Assembly (NCBI GenBank): GCA_012295275.1
Contig: CM022669.1
Coordinates: 420,911-484,910 of the forward strand
DNA: 64,000 nt
Source: Chrysomallon squamiferum
Lineage: Eukaryota; Mollusca; Gastropoda; Neomphalida; Peltospiridae
Direction: 5' to 3'
Part shown: piece after piece, positions 18,691-34,937 of the stretch
How the letters are laid out: every line of letters starts with the position of its first letter
Position numbering within the stretch: position 1 is the stretch's first letter
Position numbers and translations under genes: made by a program
The notes under the pieces: generated by a model
Database searches by the model: none
What the model saw: only the letters and a program-made list of their open reading frames with translations
What the model was told of the DNA's origin: nothing

Positions 18691-19845
18691 CCTGCCTAAA
18701 AAAAGTAGTTTAAAACGGTGGGTAGATGGGATGGAACTGTATACACAAGATGCCTGCCTAAGTTTAAGTGAATGTATTTTTATTAGACTGAATATAATGT
18801 TAACATGAAAAAGGAAACTATATTACAATAAATACAAAAAGTAAAGAAAGAAAGAAACATATGACTACAAATATTTAAGAACATTTGTTTTATACCAACA
18901 AAGAAATACAAATAGAAAATTTTAAAAAGTAAATTAATAATAACTGTATTAACCAGCTGATATAATCGATAATTTACATTAGAGTTGAAAATGGACGACG
19001 TTTGATGTCGTGATCGATATTAATCTTGGTAAGTACGAGCAACAAACTTCTTCACAGCAGCTCTTCTTACGCCAGTTCATCGATTAGTTTATTTCAAGAA
19101 TAATTTTTCATAAATTCAAAATTTTTTGACTTCAAACTGAAAGACAATGTTTTAATGTGACATTCGATAGTCTGTGTGTCTACGTAATGCCTGCCACTAG
19201 TCACACACTCAAAGTAGCAGATTCTTAGACTCGTAACCACTCCTCGCTGTTTTCTTCTGAAGCTGAGATTTCAAAAATGTTTTTTGGAAATTGTTGTTTT
19301 GCGTGCTTTTTTTTTAAAGTGTCTATCTATATATACGCTTGTGTATGTGTATGTGTAAATGTATGTGCGTGCATGTATGTTTGTAAACACGACAATGAAT
19401 TACATTTAGTGTATTTACGATGTTTTTGTCTGAACACTTTTTACCCGGTTATTTTAGAAAACATACATGAGGTAAAAATAATTAATTCCTTCAAAGAAAG
19501 ATGCAGTTAGCAATTCTCACAAGACAATTAGTTTTTGTTTCTTTGTTAATTTGTTGCTTTTTGTTTGTTTTGTTTCGGTTTTGGGGGATTTTTTAAATGA
19601 CATAAAAGGAAAAAAGTTTATTTTTATTATATATTCAATTGATACTCGTATATCTCTATTCATCTCTATGTGTCTTTCTATTTATGAGTATGTACGCATA
19701 CGTGTGTGTGTGTTTGTGTGTGTGTGCATATATATATATATATATAAGTATGTATATGTATGTATGTATGTATTAAAGAATATCATTTATGGGTTTTTGT
19801 TCTTTTACCAATAAACCAGTATATATATAAGTACGTATATGTATG

Positions 19846-19853
19846 TATGTTTG

Positions 19854-19889
<36 letters not shown>

Positions 19890-19947
19890 TGTATGTATGT
19901 ATGTATGTATGTATGTATGTATGTATGTATGTATGTATGTATGTATT
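19846..19947. repeat. (ATGT)n microsatellite
   Basis: About 85 bases of uninterrupted ATGT between 19861 and 19945, with shorter runs just upstream. Confidence 0.95.
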
Positions 19948-20265
19948 AAACCAGTGGATTTAATTTATTATGTTTCTCACGGAACATACTAATTCAGATA
20001 AACAAAAGATAGGGGGGAGGGCGGGTCAACAAGCTTGTAATAAACAATAAAACAGAACCAGAACAGAAATCCGGACATGCATTAAGCGGTTAATGCTTTG
20101 GACACAGTGTCCACTCTACAGGGGGTCCGTGTACTGCAGGATCATCAGCGGTCAGTGCAGAGAACAATGGCAGCCAATAATTCACTTGTCAGAATAAACA
20201 ATTAATTTTTGACGAATATCTTAGAAAGATTAAATTTTATCGCTCTGATGTGAAGAACGTGTTTG

Positions 20266-20274
20266 TATAAAAAG
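20266..20274 (+). promoter_or_regulatory. TATA box of the cystine-knot ligand gene
   Basis: TATAAAAAG lies 52 bases upstream of the ATG at 20318. A start site about 30 bases downstream would give a roughly 20-nt leader. Position fits; the assignment is inference. Confidence 0.6.
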
Positions 20275-20317
20275 GAAAAGTGACTCAGAACACAGAAGAA
20301 CAGAACATTGTTGAATT

Positions 20318-22003
20318 ATGAAGGTAAGTGAAAGTAATTTTAAAATTTGGTTGAATTTGCAGATCTTTACTTAATATCAATTTAATCATAACTCCATGTT
20401 TAGATTCACATGAATAGATCTGTTTTTAATGTAAGATTATTAACAAATACACAAGTGTTCAAACGCAATTAAATTAGTAGTAGTAGTAGTATTTATAGTG
20501 TAGTCGTGGTAGCAATAGTACTACTAGTAAAAGCACTAATAATAGCAGTAGTAGTGGTTGTTGTAATAGTAATACTACTAGTAGCAAAACTAATTAATTT
20601 GTTTCCAACATTGAAGATTGTTATCATCTTCTGTAGTTTTAGTATTAGTAATAGTAATAGTAGTATTATTACTAGTTTCAATAGTAATAACAGTAGCAGA
20701 AGCGACTAGTTTTTGTTATGGTAGTTATTGTAATACTTATATAAAAGCATTAGTATAATTAGATTATAAGAAAAGGAGCAACATTAGAAACTGTTTTGAT
20801 TGTCTGTTTGTTTTTAATATCCCTCAGCTTTGTACAATTATCTGGAGTTGTCTTCTCCTTATTGACGTGCTGGTGGTAGAGGGCACGGACAAAACTCCGC
20901 CCAAATCCGCATTTTTTGGCCAGTCCTTTAACTCTGGTTACAACACCGGCTTCAGTGGAGGACTGAACATGGGTTACGGCAACAACAACAACAACAACAA
21001 CAACAACTTCCACAGAGGCGGTAACAACTTTAACCAGCGACCAAACACTGGGTACGGGATGGGACAAGGAAATCAAGTCTTCTGTCCAAACCAAACCTTC
21101 TACGACGATCAGTTCATGTTGTCAGGCGTTGCCATTGGTTACCCCGTGTAAGTACAAACTAACTGTCTGTCCAGTACGACTGAATGTTAAAGAACTGCCT
21201 CTCAAATGTTAAAGAACTGAGATATATCAGCTTTCCAGACTTGTTCTGAAAACCGATGAATAAGAAATTACCATTTTTTCTTCTCATTAACTTCACGTAT
21301 TCTCTCTATTCCTCACTTCTTTCTCTTTTTTTATACTCTCCTTCACTCATTATCTCATTTGCCTCATTTATATTTTTTCTCTCTCATGCCTCTTGCCCTC
21401 AGACATATTCACACGCACATACACACAAGTGCACACAACTCGTAACTCACATACGAACAGATATTTACACATATAGATACGGTTTCCAGAACACATACAT
21501 ACATATGCACATACTTACACATACAGATACACACATAAAAATACCCACATAATCACATTCACACAACAATCACATTCACACAATCACACACGTGAACATT
21601 CACATTAAACACTTGCATTCACCGACACTTAAGTGCTTTAAGCATGCAGCAGTCAGCAAGTTTTAATATTTAAACATGGATTGTCCATTACAATGACGAT
21701 ATCTGCCTCGGATGACCAAAGCTTTATCTTTAAATAAACCCATTAACAGTGTCGAGAAATGAAATGTTTCCAGTCGGTCAACCGATCTGTATTCACGGTT
21801 ACATTTCACCCGTGTTCCCTCGCTGTTGTCCATTACTGCAAGCAGGATGAAATTACTTTTCCATTACAATCAGGCTGTGCAGAAATTATCTTTTAAACCC
21901 TTTTTTCTTCTTCTTCTCTTTTCTTTGCACTGGCTTATTTGCTTGCTTGTGTTTATACATTGTTTTTCTTTCTTTCTTTTTGTTTCTTCCATTTTTTTTC
22001 TTG

Positions 22004-22055
<52 letters not shown>

Positions 22056-23897
22056 TGTAATTAGTTTTTGTTTTTTTGGCTACAGGTTCAGTCGGTTCAT
22101 TATCGACAAATTTGCGGTTCGTCTTAATAGACAATTTTCACTTGCTTGAAACACTAAATTATCAATAAGTATTTTAGTCTATGATTAGTGACATAATGTT
22201 TGTTAATAGAGTCACTCATTTAGCAGTTTACGAAACTACGGCTTTATTTTTCTTCTCATATTAGTAAACTATTCGTACGAAATAGTCGTAGAAAACAGTA
22301 ATTTGTGTTTCTCATTCAGTTACAAAATTAGCTGTCAACTTGTCTGTGAACACTTTCATGGTTTGAACTAGTAACCCAGGGTTGTCACTGAAATATGATC
22401 AGTGACAGTGGTTTTCTAATGTTATTATTCGTCGTATCTTAAACACATTATTTTTTGGTATGATTTTTCAAGAGTTTACATACGAACACTGCTAGACAAA
22501 AAGTAAAACGGTATAAATACTAATTATTATCTATATCTGCATTTTTTGCGTAAATTTTATTATTATTATTATTATCCTCATCATCATCATCATCATTGCT
22601 GTTGTTGTTAAAAGAAAATGTTTATTTTAGTTCACTAAGGAACATCACATGGTTTTTAACTAGATAAAACTGATAAAACAAAGATTACGGTGAACTAAGT
22701 GTTGTATTTTCAGACAAGCTATTACTCTGGACTAACTGTGTTGTATTTTCAGACAAGCTATTACCACGGAGCTGGTGAACAGACCACAACTCGCCGCCTG
22801 CTTGAGTCGATCCGCCACTCTCGACACAGCGCCACAGGTTCCTGCCATCGACCCCAAGTAATTCACCTTTTCTGTCTTTAAACGAAACCAACGAAAAACA
22901 GCTTGCAGTGAGCGAGCACATCGCTGTCTGATCTGTACCAGGTTCCAGTTCACGCTAACAGAACCAACCTGGGGTGGGGGGTGAAGCATTTACAGTTCGA
23001 AAGCTAAGAACCTTAAAATATTTAAAATTTTGGAAAGCGATATATGTCGATATGTCTCTGTAATGTAAAAGTTACGCGCAGTGTTAATCACAAATGTGAA
23101 AGAAACAAAGGTGATAAACAAACTAAAGTTGGTAAAAAAAAAATAATAAACAGACACCCCAGTCATATCCCTTCCACGTCATAATCATTAAAGTGTCTTT
23201 TGTAAAATCAATTCTCTTTTAATTATCCGTTTTTATCGGACTATTAATACTTTCATAAATTATTAAAAATTAATTAATTACGGGATCGATATGAATGAAT
23301 GTTTATTGTCAGTCACGTGTCTTAAACTAAGCGACATTTAATGACAGACATATCCATCTGAAAATAGTTTTATGTATCTGAGAGAAATCTGTATGTGAAC
23401 ATAATTATTTGTTTGTGTAAACAAATATCGGTTCATTTTCTTGCATACTTGCATAAATAAATAAATAAATAAATAAAGTGTAATATTTGTGGAAAACTGC
23501 AGACATTAATTTGAGATTGTTCTGTACAGTACTGTGCAAACATAATTAAAGAAAATCATAAAAACAAGATTCACCATTTATAATATTTCAAGAAATTGTT
23601 ATAGAGAAATACGCACGTGCTTCGCTATACGTACTGGCTTCCCCGGTATCGAGGAAATCTCGCGAGAAAAGACGATACGGATTCGGTACGTGAAAGTTAC
23701 GTCTTTGCTAAACCACTGTTATTTGTGTATTAAAATACTGACTGTGTTTGTTTCAGTCTGGGACACGTCAAGGAAACGTGCCCAAACGTCGTGTCACGTC
23801 TCTACAGCTACGTCGCCGGCGGAGGCCTCACAGGCAGATGCTGGGTTCTGCAGAATTTCCAAGAACCAACTAATTTCGTCGTCTGTTTGTAAGTAAC

Positions 23898-23984
<87 letters not shown>

Positions 23985-24399
23985 GGTATTGGTCTGTTCT
24001 ACTTTTTCTTCATCAACTTGTTGATGTTGTTGTTATTCTTCTGCTTCTTCTTCTTTTTATTCTTGTCTATTGCATATTTCCTGTTTCGTTTTTAAATCTT
24101 TTGATTTAGAAATCTTTTTATTTCTAAGCGCGTCTGTCTTTCACTTGTTGTTGTCGTTGTTGCTGCTGCTGAATTTGAAATCTTGTTTTCCCCACAGAAC
24201 ACATTTCTGCAAACGATGTAGTAACACAAACCACTTCAACAACAACGTCCAGAGTCGCTGCATCAAGACGTACCGCTACGTCGGCGTCTACGCCTACTGC
24301 GAGAACCTTGCCGTCAACAGCAGGATCGTCTACCAGCGCATCATCATCCCCGACCACTGCAGCTGCAAGTCTGTCTACTGCTACCCCAACTGGCACTGA
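20318..24399 (+). CDS. Secreted cystine-knot ligand, Spaetzle/neurotrophin-like
   Basis: Five coding exons: 20318-20323, 20828-21147, 22753-22857, 23757-23888, 24198-24399. All junctions are GT-AG with matching phases, giving 254 codons. Residues 1-21 (MKLCTIIWSCLLLIDVLVVE) form a signal peptide. Residues 22-108 are a Gly/Asn-rich linker with a nine-Asn tract. The C-terminal 105 residues carry cysteines at 152, 172, 187, 192, 195, 209, 222, 242, 244 and 249, in the order C-Trp(173)-C-CxxC-SRC-YxY-IIIP-CSC. This spacing resembles the C-terminal knot of Spaetzle and Trunk (SxCxxxYxY ... P-C-C-S-C). Family knowledge suggests a dimeric extracellular ligand for Toll-like or neurotrophin-type receptors. 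IL-17 family members share a related fold and are the main alternative. No dibasic cleavage site is obvious before the knot. The first coding exon is only two codons. Confidence 0.75.
22753..22857 (+). CDS. Cystine-knot ligand exon 3, preceded by a duplicated acceptor
   Basis: Encodes QAITTELVNRPQLAACLSRS and TLDTAPQVPAIDP, donor AA/GTAATT. The acceptor segment gttgtattttcagacaagct (true copy at 22739) is also present 39 bases upstream (22701-22720). Splicing to the upstream copy would read VQAITLD and then a TAA at 22733-22735, so only the downstream copy keeps the protein open. Confidence 0.75.
24198..24399 (+). CDS. Cystine-knot ligand terminal exon
   Basis: After a TTTTCCCCACAG acceptor it reads THFCKRCSNTNHFNNN, SRCIKTYRYVGVYAYC and IIIPDHCSCKSVYC, ending NWH and TGA at 24397-24399. 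Seven cysteines in 66 residues. Codons here end strongly in C or G, unlike the AT-rich flanks, which supports coding selection. Confidence 0.8.
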
Positions 24400-24545
24400 G
24401 CAGTCGACTCGGCGTCCTGCTCACGTGACGTGACCAGCTGTGATGTTATTTTCACTAGATGCGTTTTTCATTACATTGTGTGTATGTATGTCTGTAACAG
24501 TTTAGTTTTAAATGAGTAGAATAGATTAGCTTTTCGAAATGATAA

Positions 24546-24608
<63 letters not shown>

Positions 24609-25604
24609 GAAAACAGTAATTAAATTTAATCGGTTGGAATTGAACAGAAGTCGTTTTCTTCCATTCAGATCTTTCCCATAATAATTTTAAAAACTCAGCA
24701 TAAACAATGAAATTTAAAGTTAATGTTTTTCGAAAAATATGGAATTTCCTGAAAATAAATAAATAAATAAATAAATAAATGTGTAAATTAATTTGTTTAT
24801 TTTGTACTATAGAAATATTTATACTGAAGATAAAGTTCTAAAAAAGAAAAGAAAAACTGTATTTTACACACTGTGCCTTACTTGTACACGTATTTGTGTT
24901 TTGAAAACTTAGTTTTCTTTTTAATATTCATTTTGTAATGTTTTTTTTTATACATAGTCAATAAATCTGTGACATATTTTGAATTGTTTATTTTAAATAT
25001 ATTTACTTATTAGTTTATTTATTGTAAAAAAAAAAAATACTTAAGTTTTGTGGTAATGAAAATATCACGTGGACTATTGCTTGGTGATACGTTAATCACA
25101 GAAGAGAGATTTATGGAAAACTGCATTTAAAACATGAAAAACAAACACAAAGAATACTTCGCTGTAGCTTGCTCTGACTAGCCTGTCAGTTTTCTTTTCA
25201 GTCAGCGACACAAAACAGACATCAGTAAAACCACAGATAAAAAATACATAAAAACAACAAAACCACATCGATATAATACAACACAAGATAATAATAATAA
25301 ACTAAACATAATAAATAAAAGCGTGTAACACAACACACATATCAGCCGTAGCAAAGATAGAGTTAATGTTTTAGCTGCTGTGGCAAATTGAACTCAAACA
25401 CTTGTAGTCATATCTCTCTAAAGTTAGTCATATTTTGCAATGATTCAGATTTGTGTTCTTTTTCTTCTTTTTCTTTCGTCTTTTTTTCTTATCTTTTTTC
25501 TTTTCTGTATATACATACATACACACACACACACTCATACACATACACACACACACATATATATATACACACACATATATACACACACACACATACATAT
25601 ACAT

Positions 25605-25639
<35 letters not shown>

Positions 25640-27591
25640 CACACACATACAAATAAATAAATAAAAATATAAAAATAAATTAAAAAATACTTTATTTTTT
25701 ATTTATTTTTATATTTTAATTTTTTTTTTTTTTTAATTTTTTACATTAGAAAATAGCTATTTGTGTCATATCAGACTTGTTGACTTCTGTTGAAAATCAT
25801 CAATTAAAAATCAATATTTAATTAGTGGCGATGTCTCTCCTAGTCTAATTAACAGTTTTCACAAAATGTCAGCAGACGTCACAGTACATTTCTCCAACGT
25901 ACTTTAACTAAATTATCTAAATTTACAACCTGATGTTCAAGCAAACGTGCTATCCTTTTCGTGGCCAAGTATTGCAGGTGTTAATAAAAAATCTTTGTCA
26001 ATATCATTACCAGCTGTTAGGACTCAGAGTAGAAATAATGATACGTTTCTGTTTAATAAACTGCGACTCCTAACTTTTAGTGTGGTTTTGATGATTAATA
26101 AGAATATCAGTTTCATTAAAATCCTGTTGATAGATTTACCAAGTTAACCGATTTCTTTGTCACCTTTTCTTTTGGGACTTTTTTATAAACAGAAGCGACT
26201 AAAGTACCACGTGATACGCCGTGTCACGTGATTTCTGTACCACGCGTGTACTATCAGTGATCTGTAACAGCTAAGCGCGCGGCACAGTACATATCACGAA
26301 TGGAAGATAATCCAACGATTCTTTGTGATATTTATGATCATGATCATCTGCTATCATTCAGTTAAATATAAAATTGAAAAGAAAGCCATAAAGTAGCTTT
26401 TATTCGCCTCGTTTCGAAACTTTTCGCTGTTCATGTACCGCAAATTATTTGCCCCTTAAAGCGGCCACAGTACATATAACAAAAAAAAAAAAAAAAAACA
26501 ACAATACGACATATTTTATGACTTGCCTCAATCGATAAAACAATTTGATTACTAGAAAGATATTCCCACTCTAAGAATCATAATGCCCAGGTTTTAAAAG
26601 AAACTGATTCTTTAAGAGTCAGAATGTGACTGCCTAAAGGCTGTTAGTTATTTTCGTCTCGTCTAGAAGTCGCCATCTGCATACAGCCGTAAAATAATAC
26701 GTGAATAACAGGCAGGAAGAAAGAAAAACTATATCGCTTGCTAAATCAAATTACATCGACAAAAGAAAAAAAAAAGAAAGAAAAGAAATAATCTATGAAA
26801 GAAAATATAAAATATGATCAAAGTCCTGTCATAACGCTGTTTGTGATAGATTTCAAATTAAATCTGAAAAATATTTCATTAGTACTTTGTGAGAAATCCC
26901 TTTGAAACAGATATGTAAAAGATAATGAGCAGATCCAAAACGAGTTTGATCACTTTCATCATATTTTGTCTTCAATGACGCGGATCTCACGCGCTCTATT
27001 CCTGCCTCATAATAACACAGCTTAGTACAATACTTCTGAATCATCCACGTATGTGTATGTATGTATGCGTGTGTATATTGTGTATGTGCGTGTGTTTATA
27101 CGTGCGTGTGAGTGTGTGTGTGCATTTATGTATGCGTGTGTATATTATGTATGTGCGTGTGTTTATGCGTTCGTTTGAGTGTGTGTGTGTGCATGTATTT
27201 ATATTTCTGTTTCAGTATGTGGTATGTGTTTCTACGTCTTTGTGAGTTCAGGATGTCAGCACTGTGAATGGAAGTATGGAAGTGACGTGTTTGTGTATTC
27301 GGAAGGCTGTGATTGACAAATCTACACATGTAAGTTTGTTTTGACTTGCAGGCTTTTGTACAGAAGCGACAGCTGACGTCGCCTGCACCTAAGCAACAAC
27401 ACCGTCGATTATCTGACTAAAGCACAAGTATACGAAGCAACGCTAACAGTCTACAGACTGAAGTAGATATCTGCTTTATACTGCGAGAAGAATCAGCTCC
27501 ACTCAATTAATAACAACGAGAATTGTCTGTTTGCTGCAGACTTTTTCTTCCTGCCAGCGTCTGAGGGTGGAATTTTCTGCAAAGGTGCAGT

Positions 27592-27593
<2 letters not shown>

Positions 27594-27674
<81 letters not shown>
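27594..27674. repeat. (CT)n microsatellite
   Basis: About 80 bases of uninterrupted CT. Confidence 0.95.
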
Positions 27675-27676
<2 letters not shown>

Positions 27677-28932
27677 CATTTAGCGTTTCGACTGTGGCAA
27701 TATTAATGAACCTCAACAATATTAGATGTTCTAATCACTGAGGATTTGGACTGATAAGAAGGGAAATAACTCTATTATCATTAGAAAAGGAAATAAGTCA
27801 ACTTGCTTTACGATTTATCTTTTCATTCTCATATTAATGGGTTCGGAGATTTCCGGTAATTTCCGGAATCTGCAAATTCGACAGATCTTCGGATTATATT
27901 TGAAACATGAAGACACGTTTTTATATTCAGTTCAACTCGCCATGTAAAGGCACGTATTGTTTGTTAGCCAGAGAGATTCTGAAATTTGTTAATAAATAAA
28001 AATTATTTGAAATAATACCGTCTATAAATTTACATAATTCCAAACAACGAAAATATTACCTTTTTAAAATCTGTTCTGATTTATATGAAAGCAATTTCTA
28101 AAAAAAAAAAAAAAAAAAATCCTGTAAATATCTATAAAGACGCATTCTTGTACCATTTTGCGAGATCCTTTCTAATTCACTGCCTGATACAAGAAACTGA
28201 CAAATCTCACTCGCTCTCACAAACAGCTTACTGTTACTAGTAAACATTAATTCTTGGTCAGTTTTAAAACTTTTAACTTTTACACGTTTCTGTATTTCCT
28301 TTTCTTAATCGATCTTGGTATCTTGGTATCGACAACAACTTCATCATAATGGTTCTTTAGACATCACTGTTGTGAAAACAACAACAAACAAAAGCTCAAA
28401 ATAATTATTTTTTTCTAAGAATTTATTTTCATAGCGTATTGAAAAAAATTAGAAAGACATAGCAGAAATGAATATAACGTTGGTTAGATGTAGTTGTTAA
28501 TTTTCAGGCAATAGAAAAAAAAAAAGCGTTAGTTTTTAAAGAAATTAGAGAATTTATAAGAAAGAAAGAAAAATGTCTCTAATCAGTAGCAAAACTCGAA
28601 GTCACTGGTCAAAATTTATCAAAGATCCTTGGTCTGAAACAATAAATAAATAAATAAATAAATAAATAGATGATGATGATGATGGTAAAAGAAACAAAAA
28701 GAGTTATTGTAAAATGAGTTTATTATTAGATAACGTACACACATTAAACTGGACATGAATATTTAATTAAAAAAAAAATTGTGTGATATGAAATAGTACA
28801 AAGAGGTATTTACTGAAAATGTCAGAATACTAATATCTATAATCAGTGTTGACAGTTTATAACTATCTACAAAAAACGTAATTTTTTAAAACAATGTTGA
28901 AGATCTATATTCAATTTTAATCAGCTGAAATG

Positions 28933-28938
28933 TTTATT
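28933..28938 (-). terminator. Candidate poly(A) signal of the NNQG-repeat gene
   Basis: AATAAA on the minus strand, about 260 nt after the stop codon at 29198-29200. Nearest canonical hexamer downstream; inferred. Confidence 0.4.
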
Positions 28939-29197
28939 ACAATAATATTTATGCCTGAAATATACATGTGTATGAGCGTTTGCGAATTCGAATGTATGTA
29001 TGTATGTATGTATGTATGTATGTATGTAGGTATGTATGTATGTAGGTAGGTAGGTATGTAGGTATGTAGGTATGTATGTACAGGTCAAGTCAAAGCACAC
29101 GACTCTGATGTAGTAACCCGACTCTGATGTAGTATTTAAGACAAATTAAATTTTCTTACTTACATCTCAACTTATTCTCCAACATAACCTTGACCTT

Positions 29198-32979
<3,782 letters not shown>

Positions 32980-33047
32980 GGTGATAAACTCCTTGCAGGC
33001 AGAAACTTCGTGATGCACAAAACGGGTAGAGAACGACTACCCGAGCT

Positions 33048-33053
33048 CTTATA
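33048..33053 (-). promoter_or_regulatory. TATA-like box of the NNQG-repeat gene
   Basis: TATAAG (in CATATAAGAG) lies about 70 bases upstream of the ATG, so a start site 30 bases downstream leaves a leader of about 40 nt. Consistent with a strongly expressed, tissue-specific secreted gene, but inferred. Confidence 0.5.
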
Positions 33054-33854
33054 TGAGACGGCGCAAAAAGAAAAACGCAGAAGACGAAAAGACGAGGTTT
33101 GTTTGTAGCAATGCATGACTGGGTTTGAAAACACTGCTAAACTTGAGTCACGTTGTGAAGTGGGGGCTTCAAAACAACTGACAATGCGGTCTTCGTGACT
33201 GCAGCTGAAGCCACGTCAGCACCAGATCATGCAGTGTACTGCACCGTGTGAAAAAATAAGCGATCATGTCAAAAACAAAATTTTAAAAAGTTGAAAAGAT
33301 TCCTGAAAAAAAAAAAACAACATCTGATATAATATCAATAAAGTTAGCCGAATAATGCTGATACTATTTTTACTTAATTCTATTTATCAAGCACCTAATT
33401 CATGTTTTACTAGGTGTGTGTGTGTGTGTAATAATAACAGTAATAGTATAAGACGTATTAGTAATAGTATTACTAGTAGTACTAATAGTATTTTGCTTTA
33501 CTGATATTATTACTATCATCATTACTACTCCTGCTACAGAATCAACTGCTATAACCACTGCCACCACCACTGTTACTACTACTACAACTGTCATTTTTGC
33601 TGCTGCTACTACTATTAAAACTACTGCTATTATTGTTGTTATTGTTGCTACTACTATTACTACTAAAAGTAATAATTTTATCATCACCGTCATCACCATC
33701 ATCATCATCATCATCATCACAATTATCATCATTATTATCCCAAGACTAGTGGACTTGGTTTACTGACCTTTCCCTAAAGCCTATATAGAAAGAAAAATGA
33801 AGCAATCTCTGAAATAAAAAATAAATAAAAGATAAATAAAAGAATTACGCTTAC

Positions 33855-33980
33855 AGAAAATCTGCCGTCACCGAGGCCCAGTGTTCTCGTGAAGAAGAAA
33901 ACCCAGCTAGTCACGAAGTCATTGTACAGCGAGCTGAACTCGGAACACGAAATCAGTGTCAGTCTACTGACCCATAAAAT
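33855..33980 (-). CDS. Orphan coding-like exon, hydrophobic
   Basis: Minus strand: pyrimidine tract and CTAG acceptor, then the only open frame encodes ILWVSRLTLISCSEFSSLY and NDFVTSWVFFFTRTLGLGDG, ending RFS at a GTAAGC donor. It is 126 nt, phase 0 at both ends. The hydrophobic stretches could be membrane segments. It lies 400 bases downstream of the ankyrin exon on the same strand and may share its gene, but no family is recognised. Confidence 0.4.
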
Positions 33981-34377
33981 CTAGCAAGAAAAAATGTCAA
34001 CTTTTCGTAAACAACACTTTAGTTAATAATTATTGTTTCTGTTAATCAAATTATTGTTACATAAATTAAAACAACAACAAAAAAAAGTTTTCGTCTTATT
34101 CAGTATAATGTTTATACATTATTTTAATTTTATTTTATTCAGTATAATGTTTATGCATTATTTTAATTTTATTTTATTCAGTATTAATTTTATGTCAAAT
34201 ATTTTTTTAAATTAAATTAAAACAACATGAAATTAGTTCTCCATTTCTTATCAGTACTGAATATAAACACAAATAAACACAAATAATCAATTTGCTTCTT
34301 CATTTAATTTTATTTAATCATCACTTTAGTAACGATTTTTTTCAGTCATTAAGAGTATAAAACTCAGCTTTGTTAGT

Positions 34378-34937
34378 TTAGTAAAAGGAGACAGAAGTTG
34401 AAAGACTTGACTGTGGGAGGTACAGCCCAATGCAGTCGACGCCTGTGTTCCCAGCCCGGGCCCCGCAGTCCAGCAGCAGCCTCACCGCCTCACGACTCAC
34501 CGCCTCGCGACTCACGCTCCTGTTTGCGTAAAACAGCGGAGTCCTTCCGAGCGAGTCGGACGCGTTGACGTCTGCTCCGCGAGCCAGTAAGAACTCCATC
34601 AGCTTCGTGTCGCGCCGGTCGGACGCGATGTGCAGCAGGGTGCAGCCTGACGCCAGACCCTCGGGCTGCCCCATCCTCAGATTCACGTCGACGCCGGCTC
34701 GAAGCATCGTCTTCAGCAGTTTCTTAGAACCTCTTTGTGCGCATGCGTGTATCGGCGTCCATCCATCGACGTCGGCACAGAAAACATCTCTGGCGAGTTT
34801 TTTGTTTGTTTTCACCAGCTGTTTCGCTTGAATCTGAAGTTTTCTGTCTTGGTGACGTAATAATGCGATCGCTATGGTGGCCAGATTCTGCGCATGCGTG
34901 TTTGACTTCGGACTGATTATCTCGTCCTGTATCATAA
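34378..34937 (-). CDS. Ankyrin-repeat protein exon
   Basis: A GC-rich (CpG-rich) island in AT-rich surroundings. After a pyrimidine tract and GGTCAG acceptor the frame runs about 186 codons to a TAA at 34378-34380. Ankyrin repeats are clear: DGWTPIHACAQRGSKKLLK, then GCTLLHIASDRRDTKLMEF with LLARGADVNASDSLGRTPLF, and a degenerate one ending AVRLLLDCGA. A 15-nt tandem duplication gives REAVSREAV between the last two. Preceded by a basic helix (QIQAKQLVKTNKKLARD). Entry phase 1 implies at least one upstream exon, not found. Whether the tail GLYLPQSSLSTSVSFY is the real C-terminus or read-through into an intron is unclear. The family within the ankyrin group is not identified. Confidence 0.7.

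Larger units (their letters stand above)
11095..20264. other. Repeat-rich spacer, no well-supported gene
   Basis: Contains T-rich tetranucleotide sequence (11290-11590), a large AT minisatellite (13150-14066), (CT)n and (CA)n (16020-16205), an imperfect tandem duplication (17108-17370), a ggtgggtgtgtacaaaga array (18455-18690) and (ATGT)n (19846-19947). The open frame at 12169-12474 is listed separately. No tRNA, rRNA or transposase seen. Confidence 0.5.
24400..29197. other. 3' UTR of the cystine-knot gene, then spacer
   Basis: An AATAAA in gtcaataaatctgtg (about 24959-24964) is a plausible poly(A) signal for the upstream gene. Then come (AAT)n (24545-24608), CA/TA-rich sequence (25515-25660), an E-box-rich patch (26200-26300), GT-rich sequence (27050-27200), (CT)n (27594-27674) and (TATG)n (28994-29080). 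No gene recognised. Confidence 0.5.

Noticed and set aside
24124-24396. 90-codon minus-strand frame opposite the cystine-knot terminal exon
   Set aside because: Shadow of the plus-strand exon, whose GC-ending codons keep the reverse frame open.
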